Assembly (NCBI RefSeq): GCF_042643355.1
Contig: NZ_JBHRSS010000006.1
Span: forward strand, 248,001 to 312,000
DNA length: 64,000 nt
DNA from: Salinisphaera aquimarina
GTDB taxonomy: Bacteria > Pseudomonadota > Gammaproteobacteria > Nevskiales > Salinisphaeraceae
Reading direction: 5' to 3'
Shown here: piece by piece, positions 45,901 through 54,113 of the stretch
Layout of the letters: each line of letters begins with the position of its first letter
How positions within the stretch are numbered: position 1 is the first letter of the stretch
Notes under the pieces: model-generated
The model's input: only the letters and a program-made list of their open reading frames with translations
Databases searched by the model: none
What the model was told of the DNA's origin: nothing
Translations under genes and position numbers: made by a program

Positions 45901-46844
45901 GCGCCCGGATTGGGCGCGATCGCGGTCGGGTGGTTGTGGGTCTCCACCTTCATCAGGATATGCACCGGCTCTTCGGCCAGGCGATAAATCCGATCCGTAT
46001 CGACCATCAGACGGGTCGCATCCGCACCCGCGATCACGGCCGCGTTGTCGCGGTACGCCGAGAGCACGCCATCGGGCTGCGCCCGGTGCGAGTCGCGAAT
46101 CATGTCGAACAGCGACTTGGCGCGGGTCTCGCCGTCGATCACGAACTCGGCATTGAATATCTTGTGGCGACAATGTTCGGAGTTGATCTGGCCGAACATC
46201 ATCAGTTCGACGTCGGTGGGATCGCGCTCGAGAATCGCGTACTGCTCGGCCAGATAGCCGATTTCCTCGTCGGCCAGCGCCAGGCCCCAGTCACGATTGG
46301 CGGCCCGCAACGCGGCCGGCCCCTCGGCGGCCAGCGGCACCCGGCGCAGGCCGCGCCGCGCGAGCACGTCGAACAGCTGCGGCAGGCGCTCGGCATTGGG
46401 GAGGATCGACTGGGTCATCGGGTCGTGCAGCACGCAGCTTTGCACCAGGGACGCGAACTCGGGCGCGCTGCCGAAGCCGAAAACCACGCCCCGCTCCAGA
46501 CGCAGCAGGTTGTTCAGGCCGCTGTTGTGGGCGATGTCCTCGGCCTTGGTCGACCAGGGCGAGACCGTGCCCAGGCGTGGCACCACGATCGGGCCCGGCG
46601 GCACGTCGTCATCGCCGTTCACGCCAAGCAGACCCAGCAATCGGGCGCGCTCGTCGGCGCCAGGTTCGACCGCAAACGCGGCGACGAACACTTCGCGTGC
46701 GACCAGGCTGGCGATATCGATGCCGGCGGCGGCGAGACCACCGCGCAAACGTTCTAGCTCGAACTCCGCCAGCGCGGCGTTGCCGGCGATGACCTGAACT
46801 GCGGCGATCGACTGATCGCCTACCGGTTGACTAGGCTGCGCCAC
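42936..46844 (-). CDS. purL: Phosphoribosylformylglycinamidine synthase, single chain
   Basis: A 1302-residue large-type PurL that makes FGAM from FGAR, ATP and glutamine in purine synthesis. Domain order: N-terminal domain, linker (about 170-220), duplicated ATP-binding/AIR-synthetase-like core (about 220-1000: SEHCRHKIFN, KVETHNHPTAIAPNPGAATG, IHDVGAGGLSNALPE), C-terminal glutaminase (REQGVNGHNEMAWAF; catalytic Cys1142 in GVCNGCQML). Its TAG stop lies in the end of the inverted-repeat element. Its start overlaps the end of the metallo-hydrolase gene by 25 bases. Confidence 0.97.
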   Translation of the reverse strand: MAQPSQPVGDQSIAAVQVIAGNAALAEFELERLRGGLAAAGIDIASLVAREVFVAAFAVEPGADERARLLGLLGVNGDDDVPPGPIVVPRLGTVSPWSTKAEDIAHNSGLNNLLRLERGVVFGFGSAPEFASLVQSCVLHDPMTQSILPNAERLPQLFDVLARRGLRRVPLAAEGPAALRAANRDWGLALADEEIGYLAEQYAILERDPTDVELMMFGQINSEHCRHKIFNAEFVIDGETRAKSLFDMIRDSHRAQPDGVLSAYRDNAAVIAGADATRLMVDTDRIYRLAEEPVHILMKVETHNHPTAIAPNPGAATGAGGEIRDEAATGRGGKPKAGLSGFSVSDLRIPHDLQPWETDASQPPQLASALQIMLEGPIGAARYNNEFGRPALAGYFRSFQHESAVHGLRGYHKPIMIAGGMGNVRPGDVEKHAVPVEACLIVLGGPAMLIGLGGGAASSMASGTSSAELDFASVQRANPEMERRCQEVVEGCIALGADNPIASIHDVGAGGLSNALPEIIDADDRGGHIRLRNVDAADVSLSPMEIWCNESQERYVLAIPADQLAAFEALCARERCPYAVVGRATAEPRLLLEDDEAETDDSRNPVDMPMGVLLGRTPQMQRDVARVAIESPAWNHAGIDIAEAVGRVLRVPSVGSKSFLITIGDRSIGGMTARDQMVGPWQVPVADVAVTTSGYTGDTGEAMAMGERTPVALLNAPASGRMAVAEAVTNIAAARIDKLTDIRLSANWMAACGEPGEDVRLYDTVQAVGEQLCSELGLAIPVGKDSLSMRSVWNEDGSERRMSAPLSLIVSAFAPATHARATLTPQLVRGGAPTRLVLADLGNGRNRLGASALAQAYGELDATPPDLDSPKQLRQFFNVIQRLAGESRIKAYHDRSDGGLLVCLAEMAFAGHAGVDITLDALGEDALAALFAEELGAVLQVGADDASVVVGELRAAGVAAHDIGTVTDEQQLVFSYADRPVYSASRVELHRQWAATSHAMQALRDEPHCADSEYDTLLDAADPGLPAAPSFDIAEDVAAPFVNTTRPRVAILREQGVNGHNEMAWAFTRAGFDAIDVHMSEIVAGGRDLSDMQGLAACGGFSYGDVLGAGQGWAKSILFNAGARAAFSAFFERDETFTLGVCNGCQMLAALAEIIPGTEHWPTFVANASRQFEGRTSGVEIVDSKAVLLAGMAGTRVPIAVAHGEGRAVFATDRDLDTLAANRQLGMRFVDNHGAATTDYPANPNGSPQGVTGLCNDDGRVLITMPHPERVIRSVNLSWAPSSWGEDSPWARLFGNARRFVG

Positions 46845-47587
46845 GACAGACCCTCGCGTTGATGGGCGACATGCACCCAGTCCGGGCTGCAGGACAGCGC
46901 TTCGGCGAGCGCGGCCTGGGCCAGTTCCGGGCGGTTGTTGCTTTCACTGATATGGGCCACCACGAGCTGCTGCAGCTGGGTGGCGTCGATGTTCTTGATA
47001 AGCGCCGCGGCCTGGCCGTTGCTCAGATGGCCGAGCCGGCCGGCGACCCGCGCCTTCAGATAGGCTGGATACGGGCCCGATGCCAGCAGCGCCGGATCGT
47101 GATTGCATTCGAGCACCAGCGCATCGCAGGCGTCCACCATGCTGAGCACGTGAGGCGTAGCATGGCCGATATCCGAGAGCACGCCCAAACGCTTGTCGCC
47201 GTTACCCACGATCAGCTGCGCGGGTTCGCGCGCGTCATGGGGCACCGGATAGGGGAAGAATTCGAGATCGCCGATCGCGAACGGTTCGTGCGGCGAATAC
47301 AGCTCGATCGACGACAGTGCATCGGCTTGCTTGGCCGCATGGGTACCCGGCGTGAGCCAGACCGGCACCGTGTGCCGACGTGAAAACCGCGACACCCCTT
47401 TCCAGTGATCGTCATGCTCATGGGTGATCACCAGCGCATCGATAGCGTCGGCGTCGAGCCCCAGACGGGCCAGCCGGCGCTCGGTTTCCTTCACCGAAAA
47501 ACCGCAATCGATGAGGATACGGGTATTGGCGTATTCGACCACCAGGGCGTTGCCCTTGCTGCCGCTGCCGAGCACCGCGAAACGCAT
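46820..47587 (-). CDS. Metallo-beta-lactamase-fold hydrolase (YycJ/VicX-like)
   Basis: A 255-residue cytoplasmic hydrolase. The N terminus MRFAVLGSGSKGNALVVEY and the zinc motif VITHEHDDHWKGV are typical of the YycJ/VicX group. Related proteins are putative nucleases or regulators; the substrate is unknown. ATG 47587 was chosen; a longer in-frame extension to 47794 is read-through of the upstream gene in another frame. It overlaps the purL start. Confidence 0.88.
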   Translation of the reverse strand: MRFAVLGSGSKGNALVVEYANTRILIDCGFSVKETERRLARLGLDADAIDALVITHEHDDHWKGVSRFSRRHTVPVWLTPGTHAAKQADALSSIELYSPHEPFAIGDLEFFPYPVPHDAREPAQLIVGNGDKRLGVLSDIGHATPHVLSMVDACDALVLECNHDPALLASGPYPAYLKARVAGRLGHLSNGQAAALIKNIDATQLQQLVVAHISESNNRPELAQAALAEALSCSPDWVHVAHQREGLSWRSLVNR

Positions 47588-47615
47588 GGCCGACGTGCCG
47601 CCGCTCAAGACAGGC

Positions 47616-47990
47616 TCACGAATCGCGGCCGGCGCCACCGCCGCCCTGGCTGCCTGGGCCACCTTGGCGCGTATAGACCGGGAACGGCCGAACCTTGGAA
47701 TCGCTGTCCGCCGGCGTGATCTTGGCGCTGCCGCGGCGGGTGACTTCGTCGATACGGATGATCGAGTGCATGGGCACGTAGGAGCGCTCGACATCGGCGA
47801 ATTCGCTGGCGAGCTTTTCCTCGGCCGGGTCGATCAACAGACCGCTGCGTTCACCGAACACGAGTTTCTCTATCTCGATGAAGCCGAACAGCGCGCCCTG
47901 GGATACCGAGCGCGCATACACCTCGTACGCCTGGCCCTGGTTGAAGAACGCCACGCGATAGAGACGCTGCTTGGAGTCCACTGTGGCCAT
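47616..47990 (-). CDS. DUF1820 family protein
   Basis: A 124-residue small cytoplasmic protein of the DUF1820 family found in gammaproteobacteria. QRLYRVAFFNQGQAYEVYAR and FGFIEIEKLVFGE, then DVERSYVPMHSIIRIDEV, are the recognisable core. Function unknown. The Gly/Gln-rich C terminus (about 108-124) is variable. ATG 47990 was chosen by similarity. It is the last core-genome gene before the integrase and ends 28 bases before the hydrolase gene. Confidence 0.85.
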   Translation of the reverse strand: MATVDSKQRLYRVAFFNQGQAYEVYARSVSQGALFGFIEIEKLVFGERSGLLIDPAEEKLASEFADVERSYVPMHSIIRIDEVTRRGSAKITPADSDSKVRPFPVYTRQGGPGSQGGGGAGRDS

Positions 47991-48177
47991 GGGCAGGTTG
48001 CGCCTGGAGGGAGCGTGAATAATGGCGGAGAGGGTGCCCGCCATCAAGGCGTTTCATACCGCAACAGCGCGTATCAGGCACAATCCAATCCCGTTTCTTA
48101 ACAGGCACTTAGTTGTCTCACCACGTCTCAAGGCATACCATCCAACACAACGGCTTTTGTTGGGTAGGTTGTCAGGT

Positions 48178-49368
48178 ATGCCGAAGCGAGCAAGAGAACT
48201 CAGCGCCGTTGAGGTGCGTAGGATAACAGAGCGCGGCCTGCACGCGGTAGGTGGCGTAGCGGGTCTTCTGCTGCAGGTCTCAAAGACCGGATCACGATCC
48301 TGGATCCTGCGCGCGACCATTGGCAGCAAACGCCGCGATATGGGCCTCGGGCCCTTTCCGGACGTCACGCTCGCGCAGGCCCGCCAGAAGGCGCGCGAGA
48401 CCCGTGAACTCATCAGCAACGGTGTGGATCCGATCGCAGAGCGCGACGCCGCGCGACAAGCGCTCATTGCATCACAGCGCAAGCGCCTGACGTTCGCCCA
48501 GGCTGGCAAGCGCAAGCATTCCGCCATCGCAGGCGAGTTCCGCAACGTCAAGCATGCCAAGCAGTGGCTATCGACACTGGAACGGTACGCGGTCCCAGTG
48601 CTCGGCGACATGGACGTGGCGACGATCGAACTGCCTCATGTGCTGGCGGTACTGGAGCCCATCTGGAGGACGAAGACCGAAACCGCGAGCCGAGTCCGGC
48701 AGCGCATGGAGGCGGTGTTCTCGTGGGCCATCGTGTCCGGACATCGCACGGCAGCGAACCCGGCCGAGTGGAAGGGCAATTTGTCCGAAGTGTTACCGGC
48801 ACCGGCCAAGATCACCAAGGTCAGGCATCACCCCGCCCTGCCGTGGCAGGAGATGCCCGCGTTCATGGTGGAGCTGCGCAAGCGCGGTGGCACAGCGGCG
48901 CCTGCCTTGGCGTTCGCGATCCTGACCGCCGCACGGTCGGGCGAAGTCCGCTGGGCGACGTGGGATGAGTTTGATATCGAGGCCGCGCTTTGGACCGTGC
49001 CGGCCGAGCGGACCAAGCCGCGCAAACAGCACCGCGTCCCGCTATCCGCGGATGCGCTCGCCATTATCGCGGCGCTGCCGCGTTTTGAGGGGGTCGACTA
49101 CGTGTTTGCGTCCGCCCGCGGCGGCGCGATGTCGGACATGGCGCTCTCAAAGGTGACCGAGCGGATGGGCGTGGATGCCGTGCCGCATGGTTTCCGAAGC
49201 AGTTTCAAGGACTGGGCACGCAATCGTACGCGGGCAGCCGACGAGGTCAGTGAACTGGCGTTGGCACACGTCAACTCCGATGCCACGCGCGCGGCCTACG
49301 CCCGCGATGAGCTACTACCTCAGCGACGACGCATGATGAATCAGTGGGCGAAGTTTCTGCGGCCTTAG
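48178..49368 (+). CDS. int: P4-type tyrosine integrase
   Basis: A 396-residue site-specific recombinase. An N-terminal arm-binding domain (LSAVEVRRI, LLLQVSKTGSRSWILRA, GLGPFPDVTLAQARQKA) is followed by core-binding and catalytic domains. Catalytic residues expected of the family: Arg253 (TAARSGEVRW), His337 and Arg340 (PHGFRSSFKDWARN), His364 (LALAHVNSDATR) and nucleophile Tyr374 (AAYARDEL). It appears intact. ATG 48178 was chosen; the open frame extends upstream without family similarity. It probably catalyses insertion and excision of the island. Confidence 0.93.
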   Translation: MPKRARELSAVEVRRITERGLHAVGGVAGLLLQVSKTGSRSWILRATIGSKRRDMGLGPFPDVTLAQARQKARETRELISNGVDPIAERDAARQALIASQRKRLTFAQAGKRKHSAIAGEFRNVKHAKQWLSTLERYAVPVLGDMDVATIELPHVLAVLEPIWRTKTETASRVRQRMEAVFSWAIVSGHRTAANPAEWKGNLSEVLPAPAKITKVRHHPALPWQEMPAFMVELRKRGGTAAPALAFAILTAARSGEVRWATWDEFDIEAALWTVPAERTKPRKQHRVPLSADALAIIAALPRFEGVDYVFASARGGAMSDMALSKVTERMGVDAVPHGFRSSFKDWARNRTRAADEVSELALAHVNSDATRAAYARDELLPQRRRMMNQWAKFLRP

Positions 49369-49513
49369 GCTTCTTCGAGTGGCGCGTAGGCGCGCTCATC
49401 AAAAGCGCCTCACGCGTTCTTCCGAACCCAGCTTGCGTGTTCCGGGACCCGGTTTAGCTTGGATGACGTACCCCAAACAGGGGAATCCATTCAACTCAAA
49501 ACCAGGAACCGAC

Positions 49514-50548
49514 ATGAATAACAATCGATCTGCCGCCCTCACCACCCCGACCTGCATCGCGCGTGCGCCCTCGCCTCGTCGTAGCAGCCGCATTGCGCTA
49601 TCGGGCCCCATTCGCGGCTCGCAGCCGCTGGCAGAATATCGGCATCGTCCCGGCACGCCGGTCAAGGGCGTGTATCGCGTGATTGGCAAGGACCTAAGTC
49701 GATCGCCCGTCGATGGCCGAGACACGTTTCGCATGACGATCGCGGACGCGACCGATATGCGCCTATGCTGTGGCTATCTCAGCAAGGACGATACCGTTTG
49801 GGCGACGCTCTGCGACGGTGCGCTGGTCTCAATCAGAGGCCGGGTCGAGATGGCGCCGACCAAGCGCGCGTATGTACAGCTGACCGAGTATCAACCGGTA
49901 GAGGCTGCGATTCGCCCGAACTGGGACCTGCTGCCGATTACTTATGTGCCGCATGAGGCGCGAGGCGCGTTTACCCGCCTGCGTGGCGTGCTGAATCGGC
50001 TCGAGGGTCATGTTCCCTTACTCGAGTTCATGAATCGTGTGATGGGTGATGTGGCGCTTGCGGAGCGCTTTGTGCAGTCGTCCTATCGATTCGATGGTTC
50101 AGCCGGGGCACCGGGCCGCCTGCTGATCGACAGCGTTACGCGAGCTGAAAACGCCGAACGGGTAGCACCACGGCTGGTGGGACAGGAGGATGCACTGGTT
50201 GTCGTCGTCGGCGCGCTCTTGCGCGATATCGGCGCGATCGCGTTCAAGCCGTCGCAGGCACCCTTGTTGAAGGGCAGCGAGCTGATGGAACAGCTGACTT
50301 TCAAAGTGCTTGACGACCATATCGGAGGCTTGGAGGCCAAGTCGCGGCGAGCATGGCTCGCGCTGGCCGAGATGCTGGCACCCGTGATGGCTCAGGAAGC
50401 CACGGGCTTCGAGGGTCGCACACTGTGCACCGATCTGGTCGAGGTGCTGGATACGCTCACTACAGGGGACAGGTGGGCTCGTTCGAAACACACGATTCGC
50501 ACTTCATCTGGTGGTGAACTGGTTGAGGTTACGCTGCCGGACCAATAA
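49514..50548 (+). CDS. OB-fold plus degenerate HD-domain protein, unknown
   Basis: A 344-residue cytoplasmic protein. Residues 50-130 (VKGVYRVIGKDLSR, VWATLCDGALVSIRGRVEM) look like an OB-fold nucleic-acid-binding domain. The following helical part (about 150-320) contains VVGALLRDIGAIAF, resembling the HD motif LLHDIGK but with His replaced by Arg. The layout recalls YhaM-type 3'-5' exoribonucleases, but the metal site appears lost, so a binding or structural role is possible. ATG 49514 has AGGAA upstream. It follows the integrase by 145 bases on the same strand. Confidence 0.5.
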   Translation: MNNNRSAALTTPTCIARAPSPRRSSRIALSGPIRGSQPLAEYRHRPGTPVKGVYRVIGKDLSRSPVDGRDTFRMTIADATDMRLCCGYLSKDDTVWATLCDGALVSIRGRVEMAPTKRAYVQLTEYQPVEAAIRPNWDLLPITYVPHEARGAFTRLRGVLNRLEGHVPLLEFMNRVMGDVALAERFVQSSYRFDGSAGAPGRLLIDSVTRAENAERVAPRLVGQEDALVVVVGALLRDIGAIAFKPSQAPLLKGSELMEQLTFKVLDDHIGGLEAKSRRAWLALAEMLAPVMAQEATGFEGRTLCTDLVEVLDTLTTGDRWARSKHTIRTSSGGELVEVTLPDQ

Positions 50549-51265
50549 CTGCTCTTCCGCCCGCTACGCACGTCGGGCGGGCGGACCGCTTAGCTGCGGA
50601 AGACAACATTAGAGGCACCTTATTAAACGCTGCACAGCCAGCTTGAATATCAACGGACGTGGCTAGACGGTCACGTCAAGCTGGTGGATCAGCTTACGAC
50701 TCAGGCTGTGTGAAAATCCGCCGCCTGCTCAGGTACAGAAAACACAGACCAAAGCTCGAGTCCGTTGGTTATCAGTCAAGCGGAACAGCCAGTCGACGAT
50801 CTCAGCGTTCGCCTCCGACAATGTGGGCTGGCAGCGGTAGCAGGACCGGCTGATCAAAAGGCAAAACAGGCCAGCCCAACACTGATCCCGCGTTCAATGA
50901 CGTCGCGAAGAGTTATCTCACGTCCATATTCGTGGCCCTTGGGTCTTGTCCTCCAGCTCTTTCACGAAGGCCATGAGCGACGCATCCATGCCGCCGTACT
51001 TACTGCGCCACTTGTAGAACGTCGCTGAGTCCGCACCATATTCACGGCACAGCTGTGGCAATGGCGTGCTGACCTCATCCTACCCTAGGATCGCCAGGAT
51101 CTGGCTGTTGGTATACAGCGACGTCTTCGACGAAACCTCCTCGGGGTTGGATTACGAGAAAATTCCGCTTTGGAGCTGCGTCCGTTCTCGGATTACCGAG
51201 GCGTCCAAATCAAGGTAGCATCGCACTAGCAGTACCGTCTGCGCGCAGACGACTGTGGTCCAGTG
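50549..51265. other. Gene-poor stretch with IS remnant
   Basis: About 700 bases without an intact gene. A nested GC-rich inverted repeat (CCGCCCG at 50557, CGGGCGG at 50574; CTTCCGC at 50554 pairing with GCGGAAG at 50596) follows the upstream stop and could end transcription. The segment 50918-51139 is a decayed transposase fragment. The rest shows no recognisable feature. Confidence 0.6.
50918..51139 (-). pseudogene. Remnant of IS3-family transposase OrfA
   Basis: Reading on the minus strand gives KTSLYTNSQILAIL, a stop, then LPQLCREYGADSATFYKWRS and KYGGMDASLMAFVKELEDK. This is the typical N-terminal helix-turn-helix of IS3-family OrfA. An internal TAG, the lack of a start codon and the missing second frame show it is inactive. 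No terminal repeats were recognised. Confidence 0.8.
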
Positions 51266-51877
51266 TTATCTGGATTCCTTTTCGAAAGCCAGGAATCCAT
51301 CGCTGTTCATGGGTAGCTCATAGATACCGCAGTAGCAGTAAAAAGGCTCGTCGCAATTCTCAAACATCCGGCTGCATAGTTCACCACGCGAGACGAGGAA
51401 TATTTGCGTCGTTATGTGGTACGCCGTTTGGAGTGCCGAGCGCAGTGCTGCGACGGCGGTCGACCCCATTTTCTGGATGTGTTCCGCATCGTCGAAGATA
51501 ACTGCAAGCTGTTGATCCCGAGGCATCTCCGAGACGGCATTCAGCCAGAATAGGACACGAGTCCTTTCGTCGCCCGGATATTCGGGCGCGCTATTAGGCC
51601 ACGCAAGACGCAGCCAGGTTTCTTCAGGCAAATGAGCAACGGCGTGTTCTCGGAAAGCAGAGGCGATGCTTTCCGCGACCTCGTCGCTATCTGCCGCGAC
51701 AGGCACGTACAGTGTCTCGAAACCACGCTGTTGCAGGCGCGGCAGAAGCTGGCGCAATGCGTACGTCGTCTTGCCCGCACCGTGAGGAGATGCCAATGCC
51801 GTATGGGGCGTTATGTCGAGCATCAGAAGCAAGCGCTCGGTAAAGTCGACGCCCGGTCCAGAGTCATCGTTCGCCAT
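51266..51877 (-). CDS. Archaeal-ATPase-like P-loop NTPase
   Basis: A 203-residue protein. The Walker A region is ALASPHGAGKTTYA (Lys36), lacking the usual first glycine. Walker B is LAVIFDDAEHI. The later segment (AALRSALQTAYHITTQIFLV, then SRGELCSRMF and PFYCYCGIYELP) follows the pattern of archaeal-type ATPases of the STAND group. It is much shorter than those proteins, which carry C-terminal sensor or winged-helix domains, so this is either a minimal NTPase or a truncated copy. No partner gene is close. Such NTPases are often linked to defence or mobile DNA. Confidence 0.6.
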   Translation of the reverse strand: MANDDSGPGVDFTERLLLMLDITPHTALASPHGAGKTTYALRQLLPRLQQRGFETLYVPVAADSDEVAESIASAFREHAVAHLPEETWLRLAWPNSAPEYPGDERTRVLFWLNAVSEMPRDQQLAVIFDDAEHIQKMGSTAVAALRSALQTAYHITTQIFLVSRGELCSRMFENCDEPFYCYCGIYELPMNSDGFLAFEKESR

Positions 51878-52615
51878 ATTTTGTTTCTCGTTCGCGACCC
51901 AGCGCTCACTGGTCAGTTGACTGTCTTCGCTTTCATTATCAAGGGTAGCTGGGTCATTTCCTGAGCCGGTAGTCTGGACTTACCGGATCTGCTAGGTGCT
52001 CGTAACTCTCACAACGAGGCCTGTTCGGAGGTCTGGGACTGACCTCGCCGATGAGAAGACGTCTAAGGTTTACGCGCGACGTTTAAGTGCGGCCAGTTAA
52101 CCGTTCATCGAAGCTTGACTGGCGAACAAGCCACAGGGGAGATTAATCAAAATCCCCACGTAGATTGTTCGCGAGCAGTATTCTCGGGTTATCCCCCGTC
52201 TTCACAGACGGTTAAGAAGTGCCCGTTAGATCGGGGTAAAACGCGCGATATGAAAGTCGACGACCCGAAGCCTTGAGGTTTCTTGTTGCGGCAACAATCG
52301 CCGCGCGGACGAGCACTTTGGCTGACCGGCGTGCTTATCAGTCCGATCGGGCCACGTTGCCGAGCACAGTCACTTACTCAGATGACCCCGAAGCGCCCTC
52401 CGCAGCCGAGCCGTACTGAGGACGATACACTCTACTCCGCCTACCTGTGACGCCTTGACCCGCGGAAGCGCGGGCAACAAGCAAGCCCGCCACGAACCAC
52501 TGACTTGTGATCTCAGGCAAGCCGATCAACAGGTCCGGGCACTGGCCGCATCAGTCGGCTGATCCAGCCCGGCACCGTATGCCACCATGGCTCGGTCGCG
52601 AATCAGGGGTGGGCA
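51878..52615. other. Long non-coding stretch in the island
   Basis: Over 700 bases with no supportable gene on either strand. The notable content is a cluster of inverted repeats at 52122-52211 and a small hairpin CCCGCG-gaag-CGCGGG at 52459-52474. A plus-strand reading frame starting at 52587 is the shadow of the gene at 52616-53065. Confidence 0.5.
52122..52211. repeat. Nested inverted repeats in non-coding DNA
   Basis: GCGAACAA (52122) pairs with TTGTTCGC (52165). Inside it GGGGA (52136) pairs with TCCCC (52153), forming a two-tier stem of about 51 bases. A second hairpin CCGTCT-tcac-AGACGG lies at 52196-52211. No T tract follows. It could be a structured RNA, an origin or transfer-type site, or an attachment-related site. 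Confidence 0.45.
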
Positions 52616-53065
52616 TTACCGTGCTGCCGCTCGCTTTGCGCCGTGGTACAGCGACGCACCGATATTATTAGCTTGGCGCGCGGCCGCAGCAGAGAAGCTG
52701 GACCGTGCCTTGAACTTGTCGAACGTCGCCGCCGATTCGGCAAACAGCTCAATCAGATCATCGGTCACGGCTTGTGCCGAACCCACGTTTTGTATGCGGC
52801 AGGCAATCAGATGGTCGATGACGGCATCGCTCGGATATCCCCCGATGTAGCGGCTCAGTAGCCTGGACTGGCTCGGGCACCGATTATCGATGATGTAGGC
52901 CAGCGCGGACTGAGGGCCGGTCACCGGAGAGCGTCTCGACAAGAGCGTTTTGATCTCTTCCCGTTTGCGCTGCCAGTCGGCGTCGTCTTCCTCGATCCAT
53001 CGCAGCAGGAACCGCGCCTGGCGGTTATTGAGGCTGTCCACGAACCAATCCGTTTCCTTATCCAT
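52616..53065 (-). CDS. Hypothetical protein
   Basis: A 149-residue, mostly helical protein with no recognised family. DKETDWFVDSLNNRQARFLL at the N terminus and an Ala-rich C terminus (SFSAAAARQANNIGASLYHG) are the only notable features. ATG 53065 is preferred because the upstream extension (to 53128) looks unrelated, but no strong ribosome site marks it. It is third in a minus-strand run with the two following entries. Confidence 0.5.
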   Translation of the reverse strand: MDKETDWFVDSLNNRQARFLLRWIEEDDADWQRKREEIKTLLSRRSPVTGPQSALAYIIDNRCPSQSRLLSRYIGGYPSDAVIDHLIACRIQNVGSAQAVTDDLIELFAESAATFDKFKARSSFSAAAARQANNIGASLYHGAKRAAAR

Positions 53066-53162
53066 GATGATTCGGTTCCAAGTGATATGTGCGGGCGATG
53101 GGGTCAACAGGCACACGCGAGCCATCATGTGCTGCCAGGGAGTGATACCAGTTCATCAATGC

Positions 53163-53444
53163 TCAGCTGCAGATGCGCCAGAAGAAGTGGTCGCGAAGCG
53201 CGGCGAGCAGCTGCTCGGTGATGCGATGGCCTGCAGCGTCACCCACGACCGTATCGATGCCGCAGTACGGGCAGACCGCGGTTTGACCAATCCCATTCGC
53301 GTCTTCGTCCCACCATTCATCAAGCGCTTCGGGGCTGAACTGCTTGCAGCAATGGAAGCAGCCGAGTTGGATGCTGTTGAGGATCAACTCGCGATGATTT
53401 GAACTGGTTTCGTGGAGACGGTGCAGTGTTGAAAGTGAGTACAT
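53163..53444 (-). CDS. Small zinc-ribbon-like conserved protein
   Basis: A 93-residue protein of a conserved, uncharacterised cytoplasmic family. Two cysteine clusters, LGCFHCCKQF and TAVCPYCGIDTVVGD, probably bind one zinc ion. ATG 53444 is chosen because GGAGA sits just upstream; an in-frame ATG four codons earlier (53456) is possible. It lies about 20 bases after the neighbouring minus-strand gene and is likely cotranscribed with it. Confidence 0.65.
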   Translation of the reverse strand: MYSLSTLHRLHETSSNHRELILNSIQLGCFHCCKQFSPEALDEWWDEDANGIGQTAVCPYCGIDTVVGDAAGHRITEQLLAALRDHFFWRICS

Positions 53445-53464
53445 CTTTCTCTCCATTTATTGTT

Positions 53465-53974
53465 TTATTGGCAAAATTCCGGCGATTGTTCGTTATCGCG
53501 CGCAATCACAAGCCTGTTGGCGACGACGTTTGAATGGGGCCCAGACAAGCGTGTTCGGCTCGCGCTCTGATCAATCGGATGATCCGGCGCCCCCGCCGCG
53601 CGCAGGAAAAAATGGAAGGTGCCCTCCATCTCGTAGTACCAGTAAGTCGAAAGCCGGCGCGCAGCGCGGCGTGCCAGCCAGCGGTAGATCGTGGCGCGGC
53701 GCACGTCGCCCGTAGAGAAGAAGAACTGATAGGGCTTCTCCTGCCAGATCCAGTCCTCGACATGCTGGGCGACAATTCGGAACAGGGTCATCGGATGGAC
53801 ACTAAGCAGATCGACGTCGTTCAGTACCGGTATGTCGTCGAACAGCTCATCCTTGTGGACGACACCACGAGGCGTAGAGCCCCCGTCCAGCAAGAACGCA
53901 ACTTGGCCGTTGTCCGACACAACAACCCTGTAACGCAGGCCCTCGATATCAAACCGCTTCTCGAATCCCCTCAT
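53465..53974 (-). CDS. Hypothetical protein
   Basis: A 169-residue protein without a recognised family. The N-terminal part (YRVVVSDNGQVAFLLDGG, RGVVHKDELFDDIPVLNDVD) looks like a mixed beta sheet. The centre is rich in aromatic residues (WIWQEKPYQFFFSTGD, STYWYYEMEGTFHFF). It heads a three-gene minus-strand group of small island proteins. Confidence 0.55.
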   Translation of the reverse strand: MRGFEKRFDIEGLRYRVVVSDNGQVAFLLDGGSTPRGVVHKDELFDDIPVLNDVDLLSVHPMTLFRIVAQHVEDWIWQEKPYQFFFSTGDVRRATIYRWLARRAARRLSTYWYYEMEGTFHFFLRAAGAPDHPIDQSASRTRLSGPHSNVVANRLVIARDNEQSPEFCQ

Positions 53975-54113
53975 GCCGCGCTCCGTTTTCAGGCCACGAA
54001 GTCATTGGAGCACGGCTATCCGACAGATCGTGTCGCAAAGATTGAGTGAGCCTTTACGTCCAGCCTCGGCACTCGAACGGCGAAGGAGATGATGGCTTCA
54101 GATGGTCCGACAC

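Noticed and set aside
44937..46757. 606-codon plus-strand open frame
   Set aside because: Antisense of purL; the composition is typical of codon-position-3 GC bias.
47991..48177. tRNA or attachment direct repeat beside the integrase
   Set aside because: No cloverleaf or convincing direct repeat could be recognised; the other island end is outside the window.
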